From assembly GCA_944319915.1 (NCBI GenBank), contig CALUEY010000004.1:62001-126000 (forward strand): a DNA stretch of 64,000 nucleotides, read 5' to 3'. Position 1 is the stretch's first letter. Each line of letters begins with the position of its first letter. Source of the stretch: an uncultured Prevotella sp. (lineage in GTDB: Bacteria; Bacteroidota; Bacteroidia; Bacteroidales; Bacteroidaceae). The notes below the pieces were generated by a model that was not told the origin of the DNA, searched no databases, and saw only the letters and a list, made by a program, of their open reading frames with translations. Position numbers and translations under genes: made by a program. Below, piece by piece: positions 51,584 to 61,333 of this stretch.

Positions 51584-53551
51584 ATGTACCGAAAGTATGC
51601 TTTGATCTTGGCTGTGCTCCTGCTGCCTTTTGTGGGGAGGGCGCAGTTCAATACCGACAGGCTCGTGACAATAGGGCGCAGCGCGCTCTATTATGAAGAC
51701 TATGTGCTTTCGATACAGTATTTCAACCAAGCCATCCTAGCCAAGCCTTATTTGTATGAGCCTTGGTTCTACCGCGCCGTGGCCAAGTTCAACCTCGATG
51801 ACTATGTGGGGGCGGAAAACGACTGCACTGAAGCCCTGGAACGCAATCCATACGTGGTGAACATATATGAGCTTCGCGGCATGGCACGGATACGGCAGGG
51901 CAAGTTTGCCGATGCTATAAACGACTATACGAGGGCTTTGAGGTATGACCCGGAAAACCGCGGGATGTGGCACAACAGGGTGCTGTGCCGCATCCAGGAA
52001 AAGGATTATACCGGTGCACTGGCCGAGCTTGACACCATGGAGACGCGCTGGAGCAAGTATGCGCCCACATACTCGATGAAGGCCGAGGTATATATGCTGC
52101 AGGAAGACACCGCGAAGGCCGTTGAGGCCCTTGACAAGAGCCTTGCCGTAGACCCTTACGATGGCTCTACATGGACGATGCGGGCGGTGATAAGCCTGGG
52201 CAGGAAGGAGTGGAAAGAGGCTGAAGGCTACCTCGACAAGGCCATCCACTTGCTGCCGAGGCAGGCCGGCAACTACATCAACCGAGCCTTGGCCAGGGTG
52301 AACCAGAACAACCTGCGCGGCGCAATGGCCGACTATGACACTGCTCTCGATATAGACCCCAACAATTTCCTCGGCCATTATAACCGGGGATTGCTGCGCT
52401 CGCAGGTGGGCGACGACAACCGGGCGATAACCGACTTTGACTTTGTGCTTAAGCTGGAGCCAGACAACCTGATGGCTCTGTTCAACAGGGCCTTGCTGCT
52501 CGACAAGACTGGCGACCTCAGGGGAGCCATCAGAGACTATTCAAAGGTAATCGACCAGTATCCCAATTTCTGGACAGGACTGCATTACCGGGCTAACTGC
52601 TATCGCCGCCTGGGCATGACAAAGCAGGCAGAGGCTGACGAGTTCCGCATATACAAGGCTCAGTTGTACAAGAGCTTGTATGGTATACAGCCACGGCTTA
52701 ACAAGGAGCAGCTGCGCAAGCGCAGTGATGAGGATTTGGACAAGTATAACCAGCTCGTCGTGGCCGACGAACAAGTGGTTGAGCATGAGTATGAGAATGA
52801 CTACCGTGGGCGTGTGCAAGACCACAAGGTGGAGGTGGCTTTCTTGCCTATGTTCGGCTTGTCGTTCGACAAGTATCATAGCGACGTGGTGCTCTATGCT
52901 GCGTTCGACAGGCAGGTGGAAGCCTTCAACCAATCCTCGGGAAGCCCAAGGCGCATATATGTAAACTGCAATTCTCCGGCATTGGACGAGCAGCGTTCGA
53001 AAGAACTGTTCGGCTGTATCGACTCGCTCTCTGTGGCCATCGCTGCCGATGATTCCACAGGAAAGGCTCGGGCTGCTGTGCTATTGCGGGCCATTGCTTA
53101 TTCGGCCACACAAAACTTTGAAAGTGCAATCGACGACTTGTCGGATTACTTGCAGGCCGACACTTCGTCGTCGCTCGGATATTGGCAGCGTGCTGTGTGC
53201 CAGTTCAAGGTAAACGAGTTCAATGCATCGCTCGGCACAGATATGGCCATGAAGTATGCCAATGTGCTGGCAGACATAGAGAAGGCCATCGAGCGCAATC
53301 CGCAATGTGCGTTCTTGCTTTACAACAGGGCGAACGTTTATGCCTCGCGCAATGACTATGCAAGGGCAATAGAGGATTACACGGCGGCCATCGCCATCGA
53401 CAAGTCGCTTGCAGAGGCTTATTACAACCGGGGCCTTGCCAAGATATTCAGCAAGAAGACCGATGAGGGCATTGCGGACTTGAGCAAGGCCGGCGAGCTT
53501 GGGCTTTACAAGGCCTACAGCATAATAAAGCGTTACAGCAAGAAAGAGTAG
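51584..53551 (+). CDS. Exported TPR-repeat protein
   Basis: 655 residues with a signal ending 'LPFVGRAQF'. At least ten tetratricopeptide repeats in two blocks (residues of about 40-360 and 480-640) are seen, for example 'AINDYTRALRYDPENRGMWH', 'AMADYDTALDIDPNNFLGHY' and 'AIEDYTAAIAIDKSLAEAYY'. A non-TPR segment of about 110 residues separates the blocks ('RVQDHKVEVAFLPMFGLSFD'). It probably sits in the periplasm as a binding scaffold. Target unknown. Confidence 0.88.
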   Translation: MYRKYALILAVLLLPFVGRAQFNTDRLVTIGRSALYYEDYVLSIQYFNQAILAKPYLYEPWFYRAVAKFNLDDYVGAENDCTEALERNPYVVNIYELRGMARIRQGKFADAINDYTRALRYDPENRGMWHNRVLCRIQEKDYTGALAELDTMETRWSKYAPTYSMKAEVYMLQEDTAKAVEALDKSLAVDPYDGSTWTMRAVISLGRKEWKEAEGYLDKAIHLLPRQAGNYINRALARVNQNNLRGAMADYDTALDIDPNNFLGHYNRGLLRSQVGDDNRAITDFDFVLKLEPDNLMALFNRALLLDKTGDLRGAIRDYSKVIDQYPNFWTGLHYRANCYRRLGMTKQAEADEFRIYKAQLYKSLYGIQPRLNKEQLRKRSDEDLDKYNQLVVADEQVVEHEYENDYRGRVQDHKVEVAFLPMFGLSFDKYHSDVVLYAAFDRQVEAFNQSSGSPRRIYVNCNSPALDEQRSKELFGCIDSLSVAIAADDSTGKARAAVLLRAIAYSATQNFESAIDDLSDYLQADTSSSLGYWQRAVCQFKVNEFNASLGTDMAMKYANVLADIEKAIERNPQCAFLLYNRANVYASRNDYARAIEDYTAAIAIDKSLAEAYYNRGLAKIFSKKTDEGIADLSKAGELGLYKAYSIIKRYSKKE

Positions 53552-53657
53552 GCTTTTGGTGAGCCGCTTGCCTCAAGGCCTGCATGGCGGCTGCCCATCC
53601 CTGCATGGCCCAATGGCATTGTTTGGCATTGCGCCATTACATTATTATATTAGATAA

Positions 53658-54830
53658 ATGACACAGATGACAACAGACGCGAAGACATTTGCCGGCATTG
53701 ACGTTCCGGCATATATATTGGAAGAAGAGGCGTTAAGGCGCAACCTGGCGCTGATTGCCGATGTGGCGAGGCGCGCCGACGTTGAAATAATCCTTGCTTT
53801 CAAGGCTTACGCACTGTGGAAAACATTCCCTATATTCAAGGAGTACATACGGGCCACCACGGCCAGCTCGCTGAGCGAAGCCAGACTTGCATACGAGGAG
53901 TTTGGCGAGCCTGCGCATACGTTCTCCCCGGCTTACACTGGCAGGGAAATTGACGAGATAGCAAGGTGCTCAAGCCACATAACGTTCAATTCTCTCAGTC
54001 AGTTTGCCAACTACGCTGAACGGGCAAGGAAGGCAAATGCCGGCGTGTCGTGCGGACTGCGCATCAATCCGGAATATTCGGAGGTGGGTACGCTGCTTTA
54101 CAACCCTTGTGCTCCCGGTACGCGATTCGGCGTGACGGCCGACAAGTTGCCGGCGTGCCTCCCTGCCGGCATCGACGGTTTCCATTGCCATTGCCATTGC
54201 GAGAGTGGGGCAGATGTGTTCCAGCGCACATTGGAGCATATAGAGCGTAAGTTTTCGCAATGGTTCGGCCAGCTGAAGTGGATAAACTTTGGCGGCGGCC
54301 ACCTCATGACCCGCAGTGGCTATGACATCGACTTGCTTGTGGGCATACTCGAAGGGTTCCATGTGCGTTACCCCCACCTAAAAGTAATATTGGAGCCGGG
54401 AAGCGCATTTGCATGGCGCACCGGCTGCCTTGTAGCCCATGTGGTGGACATCGTAGAAGACCATGGCATAAAGACGGCAATCCTTGATGTCAGTTTCACG
54501 TGCCACATGCCCGATTGCCTCGAAATGCCTTACCATCCAGAGGTCAGGGGGGCGCAGCTTTGTCCGCTTGAGGCCGCATCTGAGCCATGCACATATCGGC
54601 TTGGGGGCAACAGCTGCCTGGCCGGCGACTTCATGGGGTCGTGGAGATTCGGTAGTGAGCTGAGTTTGGGCGACACTGTTGTCTTTGAGGATATGCTGCA
54701 TTATACCACAGTGAAGACCACGATGTTCAATGGCATTTCGCATCCTGCCATTTACATGCTGCGCAGTGACGGGAACCTCGAAATATTGCGCTCATATTCG
54801 TATGATGACTATAAAAATCGGATGGATTGA
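53658..54830 (+). CDS. nspC: Carboxynorspermidine/carboxyspermidine decarboxylase
   Basis: 390 residues. A PLP enzyme of the alanine racemase-fold decarboxylase group that makes spermidine (or norspermidine) from its carboxylated precursor. The PLP Lys lies in 'EIILAFKAYALW'. 'GFHCHCHCESGAD' and 'LKWINFGGGHLMT' are typical of NspC, and 'DVSFTCHMPDCLEMPYHPEV' holds the substrate-site Cys. With aguA and aguB it covers part of agmatine to putrescine to spermidine. The dehydrogenase partner is not in the window. Confidence 0.93.
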   Translation: MTQMTTDAKTFAGIDVPAYILEEEALRRNLALIADVARRADVEIILAFKAYALWKTFPIFKEYIRATTASSLSEARLAYEEFGEPAHTFSPAYTGREIDEIARCSSHITFNSLSQFANYAERARKANAGVSCGLRINPEYSEVGTLLYNPCAPGTRFGVTADKLPACLPAGIDGFHCHCHCESGADVFQRTLEHIERKFSQWFGQLKWINFGGGHLMTRSGYDIDLLVGILEGFHVRYPHLKVILEPGSAFAWRTGCLVAHVVDIVEDHGIKTAILDVSFTCHMPDCLEMPYHPEVRGAQLCPLEAASEPCTYRLGGNSCLAGDFMGSWRFGSELSLGDTVVFEDMLHYTTVKTTMFNGISHPAIYMLRSDGNLEILRSYSYDDYKNRMD

Positions 54831-54859
54831 AAAATATTTTGAAAAAAGTTCCCGAAAAT

Positions 54860-54890
54860 TTTGCAGGTTTAAAAAAAAGCCGTACCTTTG
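54860..54890 (+). promoter_or_regulatory. Promoter of the Gly-Leu-Leu-Gly tRNA cluster
   Basis: TTTG at 54860-54863, 19 bp, then TACCTTTG at 54883-54890. The first tRNA begins 43 bp downstream. Confidence 0.7.
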
Positions 54891-54933
54891 CACCGCATTA
54901 AGAGAAATGCTCCTTGCAGAAAGGATTTGAAAA

Positions 54934-55006
<73 letters not shown>

Positions 55007-55053
55007 CGACATATTGTACAAAAAAGAGTTTTGGGTTATTTAAGCCCCAAAAT

Positions 55054-55135
55054 GCCCAGGTGGCGGAATTGGTAGACGCGCACGTTTCAGGTGCGTGTGC
55101 CGCGAGGCGTGCAGGTTCGAGTCCTGTTCTGGGCA
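55054..55135 (+). tRNA. tRNA-Leu (CAG)
   Basis: 82 nt with a long variable arm. The acceptor GCCCAGG pairs with TCTGGGC (one G-T). The anticodon stem CACGT/GCGTG holds the loop TTCAGGT. An alternative register would put TTC in the anticodon, but the alignment with other leucine tRNAs and the class II variable arm support CAG. Confidence 0.88.
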
Positions 55136-55150
55136 CTCTTTTGTTTAGTT

Positions 55151-55234
55151 GGAGAGGTGGCGGAATTGGTAGACGCGCTACTTTGAGGGGGTAGTGTTAA
55201 TTGCGACGTGGGAGTTCGAGTCTCCTCCTCTTCA
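55151..55234 (+). tRNA. tRNA-Leu (GAG)
   Basis: 84 nt class II tRNA. The acceptor GGAGAGG pairs with CCTCTTC, the anticodon stem CTACT/GGTAG holds the loop TTGAGGG, and the variable arm is about 14 nt. No CCA. Confidence 0.9.
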
Positions 55235-55245
55235 CTATTTTATCG

Positions 55246-55318
<73 letters not shown>

Positions 55319-55354
55319 CTTTCTTTTTTTACTTCAGAAAAACAACATTACGAG

Positions 55355-55900
55355 ATGAATTTATATTTAAGGTATTTTGATAAAGAGACTTTGGTTCATA
55401 ATGTTGACGATGCGATTGATTTTCTTGCAAGTATTGACGAAATAGGGATGAACCCCATGCTCGAGGAGGATATACGTGAATATGCCGCAAGCGACGTGTA
55501 TTACCCCAAGCGCTATAAGATACGTCCCCGCATTTATTTCATAATCATCAAGACCGAGGCCGCCACAATGCTTGACTTCAAGGAGAAGCGGGCGTTGCAT
55601 AGCGTGACTCCAGGCAGCGAAAGGGAGAAGCTGGTGTCACCCGTAATTGCACATCTTAACGAGGAGTTGCCGGGCTGGTATGAGGGCGTGATTGATTTCA
55701 AGCGGGTGCTTCAGGTGCCTGGAACGGGTAAATACCAATACCGCGACACTCATTTCGTGGCCCAGTGCAAGGCTATGTCGGGCATGGATTGCTACAACCG
55801 CATAGTGGACCATTTGCGCCAGAGGGTAGACAGTAGGAGCCAGTTCCCCTCGGCAAAGGGCAAGAACTTCAAGTTCCGTTATCTCGGTCAGTGCAAATAG
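55355..55900 (+). CDS. Conserved hypothetical cytoplasmic protein
   Basis: 181 residues from the ATG at 55355 ([20 protein letters not shown]). A frame open into the preceding tRNA gene is not the start. No signal or membrane segment is present. The sequence is mixed alpha/beta ('[19 protein letters not shown]', '[20 protein letters not shown]', '[20 protein letters not shown]'). I think a homologous short protein occurs widely in Bacteroidales but I do not recognise a named domain. It precedes ssb by 57 bp on the same strand. Confidence 0.75.
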   Translation: MNLYLRYFDKETLVHNVDDAIDFLASIDEIGMNPMLEEDIREYAASDVYYPKRYKIRPRIYFIIIKTEAATMLDFKEKRALHSVTPGSEREKLVSPVIAHLNEELPGWYEGVIDFKRVLQVPGTGKYQYRDTHFVAQCKAMSGMDCYNRIVDHLRQRVDSRSQFPSAKGKNFKFRYLGQCK

Positions 55901-55957
55901 TGTAGGGTTCCGCCATATGCGGGCCATTGTGAAGGTGAGGACATAAGGTGTGACGGC

Positions 55958-56377
55958 ATGAATAAGGTTATGCTTATAGGCAATGTGGGCAAGGATCCCG
56001 ATGTGCGCTATGTGGACAAGGGTGTTGCGGTGGCGAGGTTCCCGCTTGCAACCACCGAGCGGGGGTATGTGCTTCAGAATGGTACTCAGGTGCCCGATCG
56101 CACAGACTGGCATAACGTTGTGTTGTGGCGCAGGCTTGCTGAGATTGTGGAGAAATATGTCCACAAGGGTGATAAGTTGTACATTGAGGGCCGCATCCGT
56201 TACACTACCTATGACGATAGGCAGGGCGTAAGGCATAATATGACAGAGATTTGGGCCGAAAACATGGAAATGCTCACCCCCAAGCCAAGAGCCGGAAGCT
56301 CAACGGAGATGCCCGTGGCCGCCAAGGGCGCTGTAGAGGTTGGCGGCAAGACTGAGGGAAACCAGGCTCCTTTCTGA
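55958..56377 (+). CDS. ssb: Single-stranded DNA-binding protein
   Basis: 139 residues. The OB fold runs over residues of about 1-105 ('MNKVMLIGNVGKDPDVRYVD', 'ATTERGYVLQNGTQVPDRTD', 'WHNVVLWRRLAEIVEKYVHK', 'GDKLYIEGRIRYTTYDDRQG'). The tail is short and ends 'GNQAPF', so the canonical acidic DDIPF tip is missing although the terminal Pro-Phe is kept. The protein coats single-stranded DNA in replication and repair. Confidence 0.92.
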   Translation: MNKVMLIGNVGKDPDVRYVDKGVAVARFPLATTERGYVLQNGTQVPDRTDWHNVVLWRRLAEIVEKYVHKGDKLYIEGRIRYTTYDDRQGVRHNMTEIWAENMEMLTPKPRAGSSTEMPVAAKGAVEVGGKTEGNQAPF

Positions 56378-56399
56378 TTTTTTGTTTTCAGGAAAGTCA

Positions 56400-56552
56400 T
56401 TGGCAAAGAGGCTTCTCATTTGCCGCCGCATTAGGTATAATGTCGTTGCCGGAACGTTCTGGCGCTTGATGTATTTGCCGCTTTTCCCTGCGGCTTTATT
56501 CACTGAGGTGGTCACTTGGTTTATGAGGAAAAGGCACGTGGCCAAGGGTTGA
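56400..56552 (+). CDS. Possible small membrane peptide
   Basis: A frame from a TTG at 56400 would encode about 50 residues: a basic start ('LAKRLLICRRIRYNVVAG') and a hydrophobic stretch ('FWRLMYLPLFPAALFTEVVT'), then a basic end. The basic-hydrophobic-basic pattern fits a small membrane protein, but there is no ATG and no evidence beyond composition. It could be noise between ssb and engB. Confidence 0.3.
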   Translation: MAKRLLICRRIRYNVVAGTFWRLMYLPLFPAALFTEVVTWFMRKRHVAKG

Positions 56553-56618
56553 AAGCCGTAATGGCGGCAATGGTGTATGGCAAGCAGGTTGCCGAGGATA
56601 AAAATACGTGCCATTTCC

Positions 56619-56649
56619 TTTGTATTTCATTTGTTTTACCTTAATTTTG
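56619..56649 (+). promoter_or_regulatory. Promoter of engB
   Basis: TTTG at 56619-56622, 19 bp, TAATTTTG at 56642-56649. The start codon is 22 bp downstream. Confidence 0.65.
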
Positions 56650-56670
56650 CACAGAAAATAAATTGTAGAT

Positions 56671-57276
56671 ATGGAAATAAAGACAGCAGAGTTCACGTTG
56701 AGCGCTCCGCGTGAGTCGATGTGTCCAAAGGACAATCGCATAGAGTATGCGTTCATCGGTCGCTCAAACGTGGGAAAGTCGAGCCTCATAAACATGTTGT
56801 GTGAGAACAAAAAGTTGGCCAAGACATCGGCCACGCCTGGCAAGACGCTGCTCATCAACCACTTCATAATAAACCGCGATTGGTATCTTGTGGACCTCCC
56901 TGGGTACGGATTTGCCAAGCGGTCGAAGTCGGAGATAGCCAGGCTCGACCAAATGATAAGCGGCTATATCTTGCAGCGCAAGCAGCTTGCTTGCGTGTTC
57001 GTGCTTGTTGACATCAGGCACGAGGCAATGAAAATAGACCTTGACTTCATCAATTGGCTTGGGGCGAGTGGCATACCTCTTGCAATAGTGTTTACCAAGG
57101 CCGACAAGCTTTCGCAGGGCAAGGTGCAAGCCAATGTGGAGGCATACAAGCAGAAACTCATGGAGACATGGGAAGAACTGCCACCAGTGTTCGTGACGTC
57201 TGCCGAGAAAAAGACCGGCAAGGGCGAATTGCTTGATTATATAGATTCCGTAAACAAGTCGCTCAAGGAGGCATAA
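56671..57276 (+). CDS. engB: Ribosome biogenesis GTPase YihA/YsxC/EngB
   Basis: 201 residues. GTPase motifs are G1 '[12 protein letters not shown]', G3 '[11 protein letters not shown]' and G4 'TKADKLSQ', and '[16 protein letters not shown]' covers G5. The protein helps assemble the 50S subunit and is usually essential. The ABC-F gene follows 4 bp after the stop, so the pair is an operon. Confidence 0.95.
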   Translation: MEIKTAEFTLSAPRESMCPKDNRIEYAFIGRSNVGKSSLINMLCENKKLAKTSATPGKTLLINHFIINRDWYLVDLPGYGFAKRSKSEIARLDQMISGYILQRKQLACVFVLVDIRHEAMKIDLDFINWLGASGIPLAIVFTKADKLSQGKVQANVEAYKQKLMETWEELPPVFVTSAEKKTGKGELLDYIDSVNKSLKEA

Positions 57277-57280
57277 GGTA

Positions 57281-59071
57281 ATGGCAAAGGACACTCCTTT
57301 TCTTGACGTCCAGAATCTAACGAAGTCGTTTGGTGCGCTCGTACTGTTTGAAAACATCAGTTTCAGCATAGCGGCAGGGCAACGTGTAGGCCTTATCGCG
57401 AAGAACGGCACAGGCAAGTCTACGCTGCTTTCCGTGCTTTCGGGCAAGGAGGGATATGACTCCGGCGAGATAATATTCCGCAGAGGGTTGAAGGTGGGCT
57501 ACCTTGAACAGGCTCCGGCGTTCAATCCAGACGAGACAGTGCTCGATGCCTGCTTCAATCACCATGGCGAAGAGTCGATGGTGCTGAAAGCCAAGCAAAT
57601 ACTGACAAAGCTGAAAATCCGCGACTTGGCGCAGCCTATGGGGCAGTTGAGCGGCGGCCAGCAAAAGCGGGTGGCATTGGCCAACGTGCTAATTACCGAG
57701 CCAGACTTGCTGATACTTGATGAGCCTACCAACCACCTCGACCTTGAGATGATAGAGTGGCTTGAGGGCTATCTGGCAAGTGGGAACAAGACGCTCCTGA
57801 TGGTGACGCACGACCGCTTTTTCCTCGACCATGTGTGTTCTGTGATTCTTGAGCTTGACGACAAGAGCATCTATTCGTACCGAGGGAATTACAGCTATTA
57901 CCTTGAGAAAAGGCAGGAACGCATTGACGCCCGCAGGGCGGAAATAGCCCGCGCCAACAACCTGTATAAGCGTGAGCTTGATTGGATGAGGCGTATGCCG
58001 CAAGCCCGTGGCCATAAGGCAAAGTACCGTGAGGACGCTTTCTATGAGCTTGAGCGGGTGGCAAAGCAGCGCATGGAGGAGAGGCAGATGCGGCTTAAGT
58101 CGTCTAATGTTTACATAGGCAGCAAGATATTCGAATGTCAATATATATCAAAGGCGTGGTCGCCCGAGCACGTCATAATGAAAGATTTCTATTATAATTT
58201 CTCGCGATACGAGAAGATGGGCATCGTAGGCAATAACGGTACAGGAAAGTCTACTTTCGTAAAGATGCTTCTGGGAATCGAGCAGCCAGACTCGGGCCGG
58301 ATAGTGATAGGCGACACGGTGCGCTTTGGCTATTTCTCGCAGGAGGGCCTGAAGTTTGACGAAGGCGAGAAAGTGATAGACGTGATACGCAATATAGCAG
58401 ACTATATCGACATTGGCGGAGGGCGTCGCTTGTCGGCCTCGCAGTTTTTGCAATATTTCCTCTTTACGCCAGAGCAGCAGCACAATTACGTAAGCAAGCT
58501 AAGCGGCGGCGAGCGTCGCAAGCTTTACCTCTGCACGGTGCTGATGAAGAACCCTAATTTCCTTGTCCTCGATGAGCCTACCAACGACCTTGACATTGTG
58601 ACGCTCCAGATACTGGAAGAGTATCTGGCCGATTTTCCAGGCTGCGTGATAGTCGTGAGCCATGACAGGTATTTCATGGACAAGGTGGTTGACCACTTGC
58701 TGGTATTCAATGGCAATGGGGTGATAAAGGATTTCCCCGGCAACTATACGCAGTACAGGGAGTGGAGTGCCCTTGAGCCTAAGGCTCCGGCAGAGGAAAA
58801 GGCTGTTGAAAAGAAGTCTGTGCAGTCGGCGCAGCCCAAGCGTGGAGGTAAGCGGAAGATGACTTACAAGGAAAAAACCGAGTTTGCCGCCTTGGAGTCG
58901 GAAATATCGGCTTTGGAACAGGAACAGGCTGCTATAGAGGCCGCGCTTTGCAGCGGGAAACTCAGTGTTGAGGACTTGACTGAGAAAAGCCGGCGTTTGC
59001 CCCTGTTGAAAGAGGAACTCGATGCCAAGAGCATGAGGTGGCTTGAACTGAGTGAGATTGAAAGCAATTGA
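57281..59071 (+). CDS. ABC-F family ATPase
   Basis: 596 residues with two ATP-binding cassettes and no membrane domain. The first has Walker A 'GKNGTGKSTLLS', signature 'LSGGQQKRVALA' and Walker B 'DLLILDEPTNHLDLEMI'. The linker with charged helices ('RQERIDARRAEIARANNLYK') sits between the cassettes. The second cassette has 'GNNGTGKSTFVK', 'LSGGERRKLYLC' and 'FLVLDEPTNDLDIVTL'. A C-terminal coiled coil (residues of about 520-596) resembles Uup. ABC-F proteins act on the ribosome, or in Uup's case on branched DNA intermediates. The subfamily is not resolved. Confidence 0.92.
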   Translation: MAKDTPFLDVQNLTKSFGALVLFENISFSIAAGQRVGLIAKNGTGKSTLLSVLSGKEGYDSGEIIFRRGLKVGYLEQAPAFNPDETVLDACFNHHGEESMVLKAKQILTKLKIRDLAQPMGQLSGGQQKRVALANVLITEPDLLILDEPTNHLDLEMIEWLEGYLASGNKTLLMVTHDRFFLDHVCSVILELDDKSIYSYRGNYSYYLEKRQERIDARRAEIARANNLYKRELDWMRRMPQARGHKAKYREDAFYELERVAKQRMEERQMRLKSSNVYIGSKIFECQYISKAWSPEHVIMKDFYYNFSRYEKMGIVGNNGTGKSTFVKMLLGIEQPDSGRIVIGDTVRFGYFSQEGLKFDEGEKVIDVIRNIADYIDIGGGRRLSASQFLQYFLFTPEQQHNYVSKLSGGERRKLYLCTVLMKNPNFLVLDEPTNDLDIVTLQILEEYLADFPGCVIVVSHDRYFMDKVVDHLLVFNGNGVIKDFPGNYTQYREWSALEPKAPAEEKAVEKKSVQSAQPKRGGKRKMTYKEKTEFAALESEISALEQEQAAIEAALCSGKLSVEDLTEKSRRLPLLKEELDAKSMRWLELSEIESN

Positions 59072-59080
59072 TAGGGCGTC

Positions 59081-59695
59081 ATGATTCAGCAGTATCCTTC
59101 GCAATTACTTCAGAAAGCCGTAGAGGAGTTTGCCAAGTTGCCAGGCATAGGCAGAAAGACCGCGCTTAGGCTTGTGCTTCACCTTCTGAGGCGTGAGCCT
59201 GAGGAAGTGGAGCGGTTTGCCGAGGCCGTGGCAAAGTTGCGGCGTGAGGTGAAATATTGCTCAGTGTGCCATAACATCTGCGATGATGATGTATGTGCGA
59301 TATGCGCAGACAAGAACCGTGACAGGTCTTTGATATGTGTTGTAGAAAACGTTCAGGACGTGATGGCCGTGGAGGCAACTATGCAGTATCATGGGCTGTA
59401 TCATGTCTTGGGCGGGGTTATATCGCCTATGGACGGCATTGGCCCTGGTGACATCGAGATAGACTCTCTTGTGGAGAGGGTTGCCCGTGGAGGGGTGGGC
59501 GAGGTTATATTGGCTCTTGGCTCCACAATGGAGGGCGACACCACAAACTTTTACATTTACAGGAAATTGTCGCAATACGATGTGAGGCTGAGCGTGATAG
59601 CTCGCGGCATATCCGTTGGCGACGAGCTTGAATACACCGACGAGGTGACGCTTGGGCGGTCGATACTCAACAGAACCTTGTTTGACGGGAAATGA
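59081..59695 (+). CDS. recR: Recombination mediator RecR
   Basis: 204 residues, standard length. An N-terminal helix-hairpin-helix ('[20 protein letters not shown]'), a C4 zinc finger ('[16 protein letters not shown]'), a Toprim domain ('[20 protein letters not shown]', '[18 protein letters not shown]') and a C-terminal '[16 protein letters not shown]' are in the right order. It loads RecA with RecFO at gaps. Confidence 0.95.
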   Translation: MIQQYPSQLLQKAVEEFAKLPGIGRKTALRLVLHLLRREPEEVERFAEAVAKLRREVKYCSVCHNICDDDVCAICADKNRDRSLICVVENVQDVMAVEATMQYHGLYHVLGGVISPMDGIGPGDIEIDSLVERVARGGVGEVILALGSTMEGDTTNFYIYRKLSQYDVRLSVIARGISVGDELEYTDEVTLGRSILNRTLFDGK

Positions 59696-59711
59696 CAAGT
59701 AACATTATGAT

Positions 59712-60146
59712 ATGAAGAGAACACGGAATATATTGTTGGCAGAGTTCTTGGTGGTCGTGGCTTTGGCGCTGGGCTTGGCGGTCTTGTATGAGTGCGGCGT
59801 GCTTTGCGCCGGAATGTGGGCCACCAGCGATACCCTTGAGTTCGCATTGGCCACGCTCATGGAGCTTGTCACCCTTGTCTCCATCCCGGTGGCGTTGCGT
59901 ATGTTCAGGTTCAGGCCTGTAAGGAAAGCCTTGCGCTCAAGGGGCGAGATGGCGTTGAGAACCTATGGGTCCGTGCGCATCTTGCTCCTCGGGGTGCCGA
60001 TGGTTGCCAATGCGTTGCTGTACTATTTGTTCATGTCTACCACTTTCGGTTACATGGGCATAATCCTGCTGCTGTGCATGCCGTTCGTTTTTCCGTCGTT
60101 GGGGCGGTGCCATTACGAAGTGTCTACATCCTGCGGTGAAGAATGA
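59712..60146 (+). CDS. Small polytopic membrane protein of unknown function
   Basis: 144 residues with about four hydrophobic segments ('LLAEFLVVVALALGLAVLY', 'LEFALATLMELVTLVSIPVA', 'VRILLLGVPMVANALLYYLF', 'YMGIILLLCMPFVFPSLG'). A short basic loop ('FRFRPVRKALRSRGEM') lies in the middle. It overlaps the downstream glycosyltransferase by 4 bp (ATGA), suggesting a shared role in envelope glycan synthesis, which is inference from position only. Confidence 0.75.
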   Translation: MKRTRNILLAEFLVVVALALGLAVLYECGVLCAGMWATSDTLEFALATLMELVTLVSIPVALRMFRFRPVRKALRSRGEMALRTYGSVRILLLGVPMVANALLYYLFMSTTFGYMGIILLLCMPFVFPSLGRCHYEVSTSCGEE

Positions 60147-61333
60147 AGCTGAGCGTAATCATTGTAAATTATAACGTCAAGTACTATGCAGAGCAATGCC
60201 TGAACAGCCTTGTGCGGGCTCTTGACGGCATAGAGAGTGAGGTGTTTGTGGTTGACAACCACTCAAAGGACGACTCGGCTGGGTACCTTGCCCGTCGCTT
60301 CAAGTGGGTGTCGTTGATAGACAGCAATCACAACTTGGGTTTTGCCCGTGCCAACAACATCGCCATTGGGCAGTCATCCGGTGAGTATGTGCTTTTGATA
60401 AATCCAGACACCTTCGTAGGTGAAGACACCATCCGCAGCGTGTTGGCGTTCATGGAGGAGCACCCCCGTGCAGGAGGGGCAGGCGTAAAGATGTTCAATC
60501 CCGACGGCACCCGGGCCATGGAGTCGCGGCGCGGCTTGCCCACGCCTCTTACGTCGTTTTACAAGATGTTCGGCCTTTGCGCACGATTCCCGCGCAGTCG
60601 CACGTTTGGGCGCTACTATATGGGCTATCTCAGTTGGGATGAGCCAGTCAGGATTGAAGTCATCAGCGGGGCGTTCTGCTTGTTGCGGCGTTCGGCGATA
60701 GACAAGGTTGGGTTGCTCGACGAGGACTTCTTCATGTACGGTGAAGACATCGACTTGTCTTACCGTCTGCTAAAGGGCGGTTTTGAAAACTGGTATTTGC
60801 CTTTCCCCATATTGCATTATAAGGGCGAGAGCACCCACAAGACATCTTTCAGGTACGTTCATGTGTTTTACCAGGCTATGCTCATCTTCTTCCGCAAGCA
60901 TTATGGCCATTTGAGCTTTTGCATAACAATCCCCGTCAAAGTGGCCATTTATGCCAAGGCTTTTGCCGCGTTGGTAGCCATGCAGTCAAGTAGGTTGCGC
61001 AAGTCGTTGGGGTTTGTCCGCAAGCGGAGGCAGGAGCCGAGGTACTTTTTCGTTGGCGGGAAGCAGATGGTAGACCGTTGCCGCTTGGTGTCGCGCCGCA
61101 AGGGGCTCACAGCCGGCTTCTGTTATTGCGATGAGGGCAATTGTGAGTCGGCCATGGACGATATAGCCGGTTTTGGCGACAAGGTTCCTGTTTACGTGGT
61201 GTTCGATGTTGATTCTTTTTCTTATAAATCCATGTTGGAAATAATGTCCAGGATGCCAAGGCCCAATGTGAAGCTGGGTACATTCTCAAACAAGACTAAA
61301 GTCATAATAACCCCAGATGAGATAATAAAATGA
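60143..61333 (+). CDS. Family 2 glycosyltransferase with C-terminal extension
   Basis: 396 residues. The GT2 (GT-A fold) domain covers residues of about 1-250: 'LSVIIVNYNVKYYAEQCLNS', 'HNLGFARANNIAIGQSSGEY', the DxD-like 'LLINPDTFVGED' and 'DEDFFMYGEDIDLSYRLLKG' are typical of rhamnosyl- or galactofuranosyl-transferase-like members. About 100 further residues (from 'RYFFVGGKQMVDRCRLVSR') form an extra alpha/beta domain of unknown function. Overlaps its neighbours on both sides by 4 bp. Confidence 0.9.
   Translation: MKLSVIIVNYNVKYYAEQCLNSLVRALDGIESEVFVVDNHSKDDSAGYLARRFKWVSLIDSNHNLGFARANNIAIGQSSGEYVLLINPDTFVGEDTIRSVLAFMEEHPRAGGAGVKMFNPDGTRAMESRRGLPTPLTSFYKMFGLCARFPRSRTFGRYYMGYLSWDEPVRIEVISGAFCLLRRSAIDKVGLLDEDFFMYGEDIDLSYRLLKGGFENWYLPFPILHYKGESTHKTSFRYVHVFYQAMLIFFRKHYGHLSFCITIPVKVAIYAKAFAALVAMQSSRLRKSLGFVRKRRQEPRYFFVGGKQMVDRCRLVSRRKGLTAGFCYCDEGNCESAMDDIAGFGDKVPVYVVFDVDSFSYKSMLEIMSRMPRPNVKLGTFSNKTKVIITPDEIIK

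Noticed and set aside
55086-55104. tRNA-Leu at 55054 read with anticodon TTC (Glu)
   Set aside because: That register gives a perfect 5-bp stem but conflicts with the class II variable arm and with alignment to leucine tRNAs, which give CAG.
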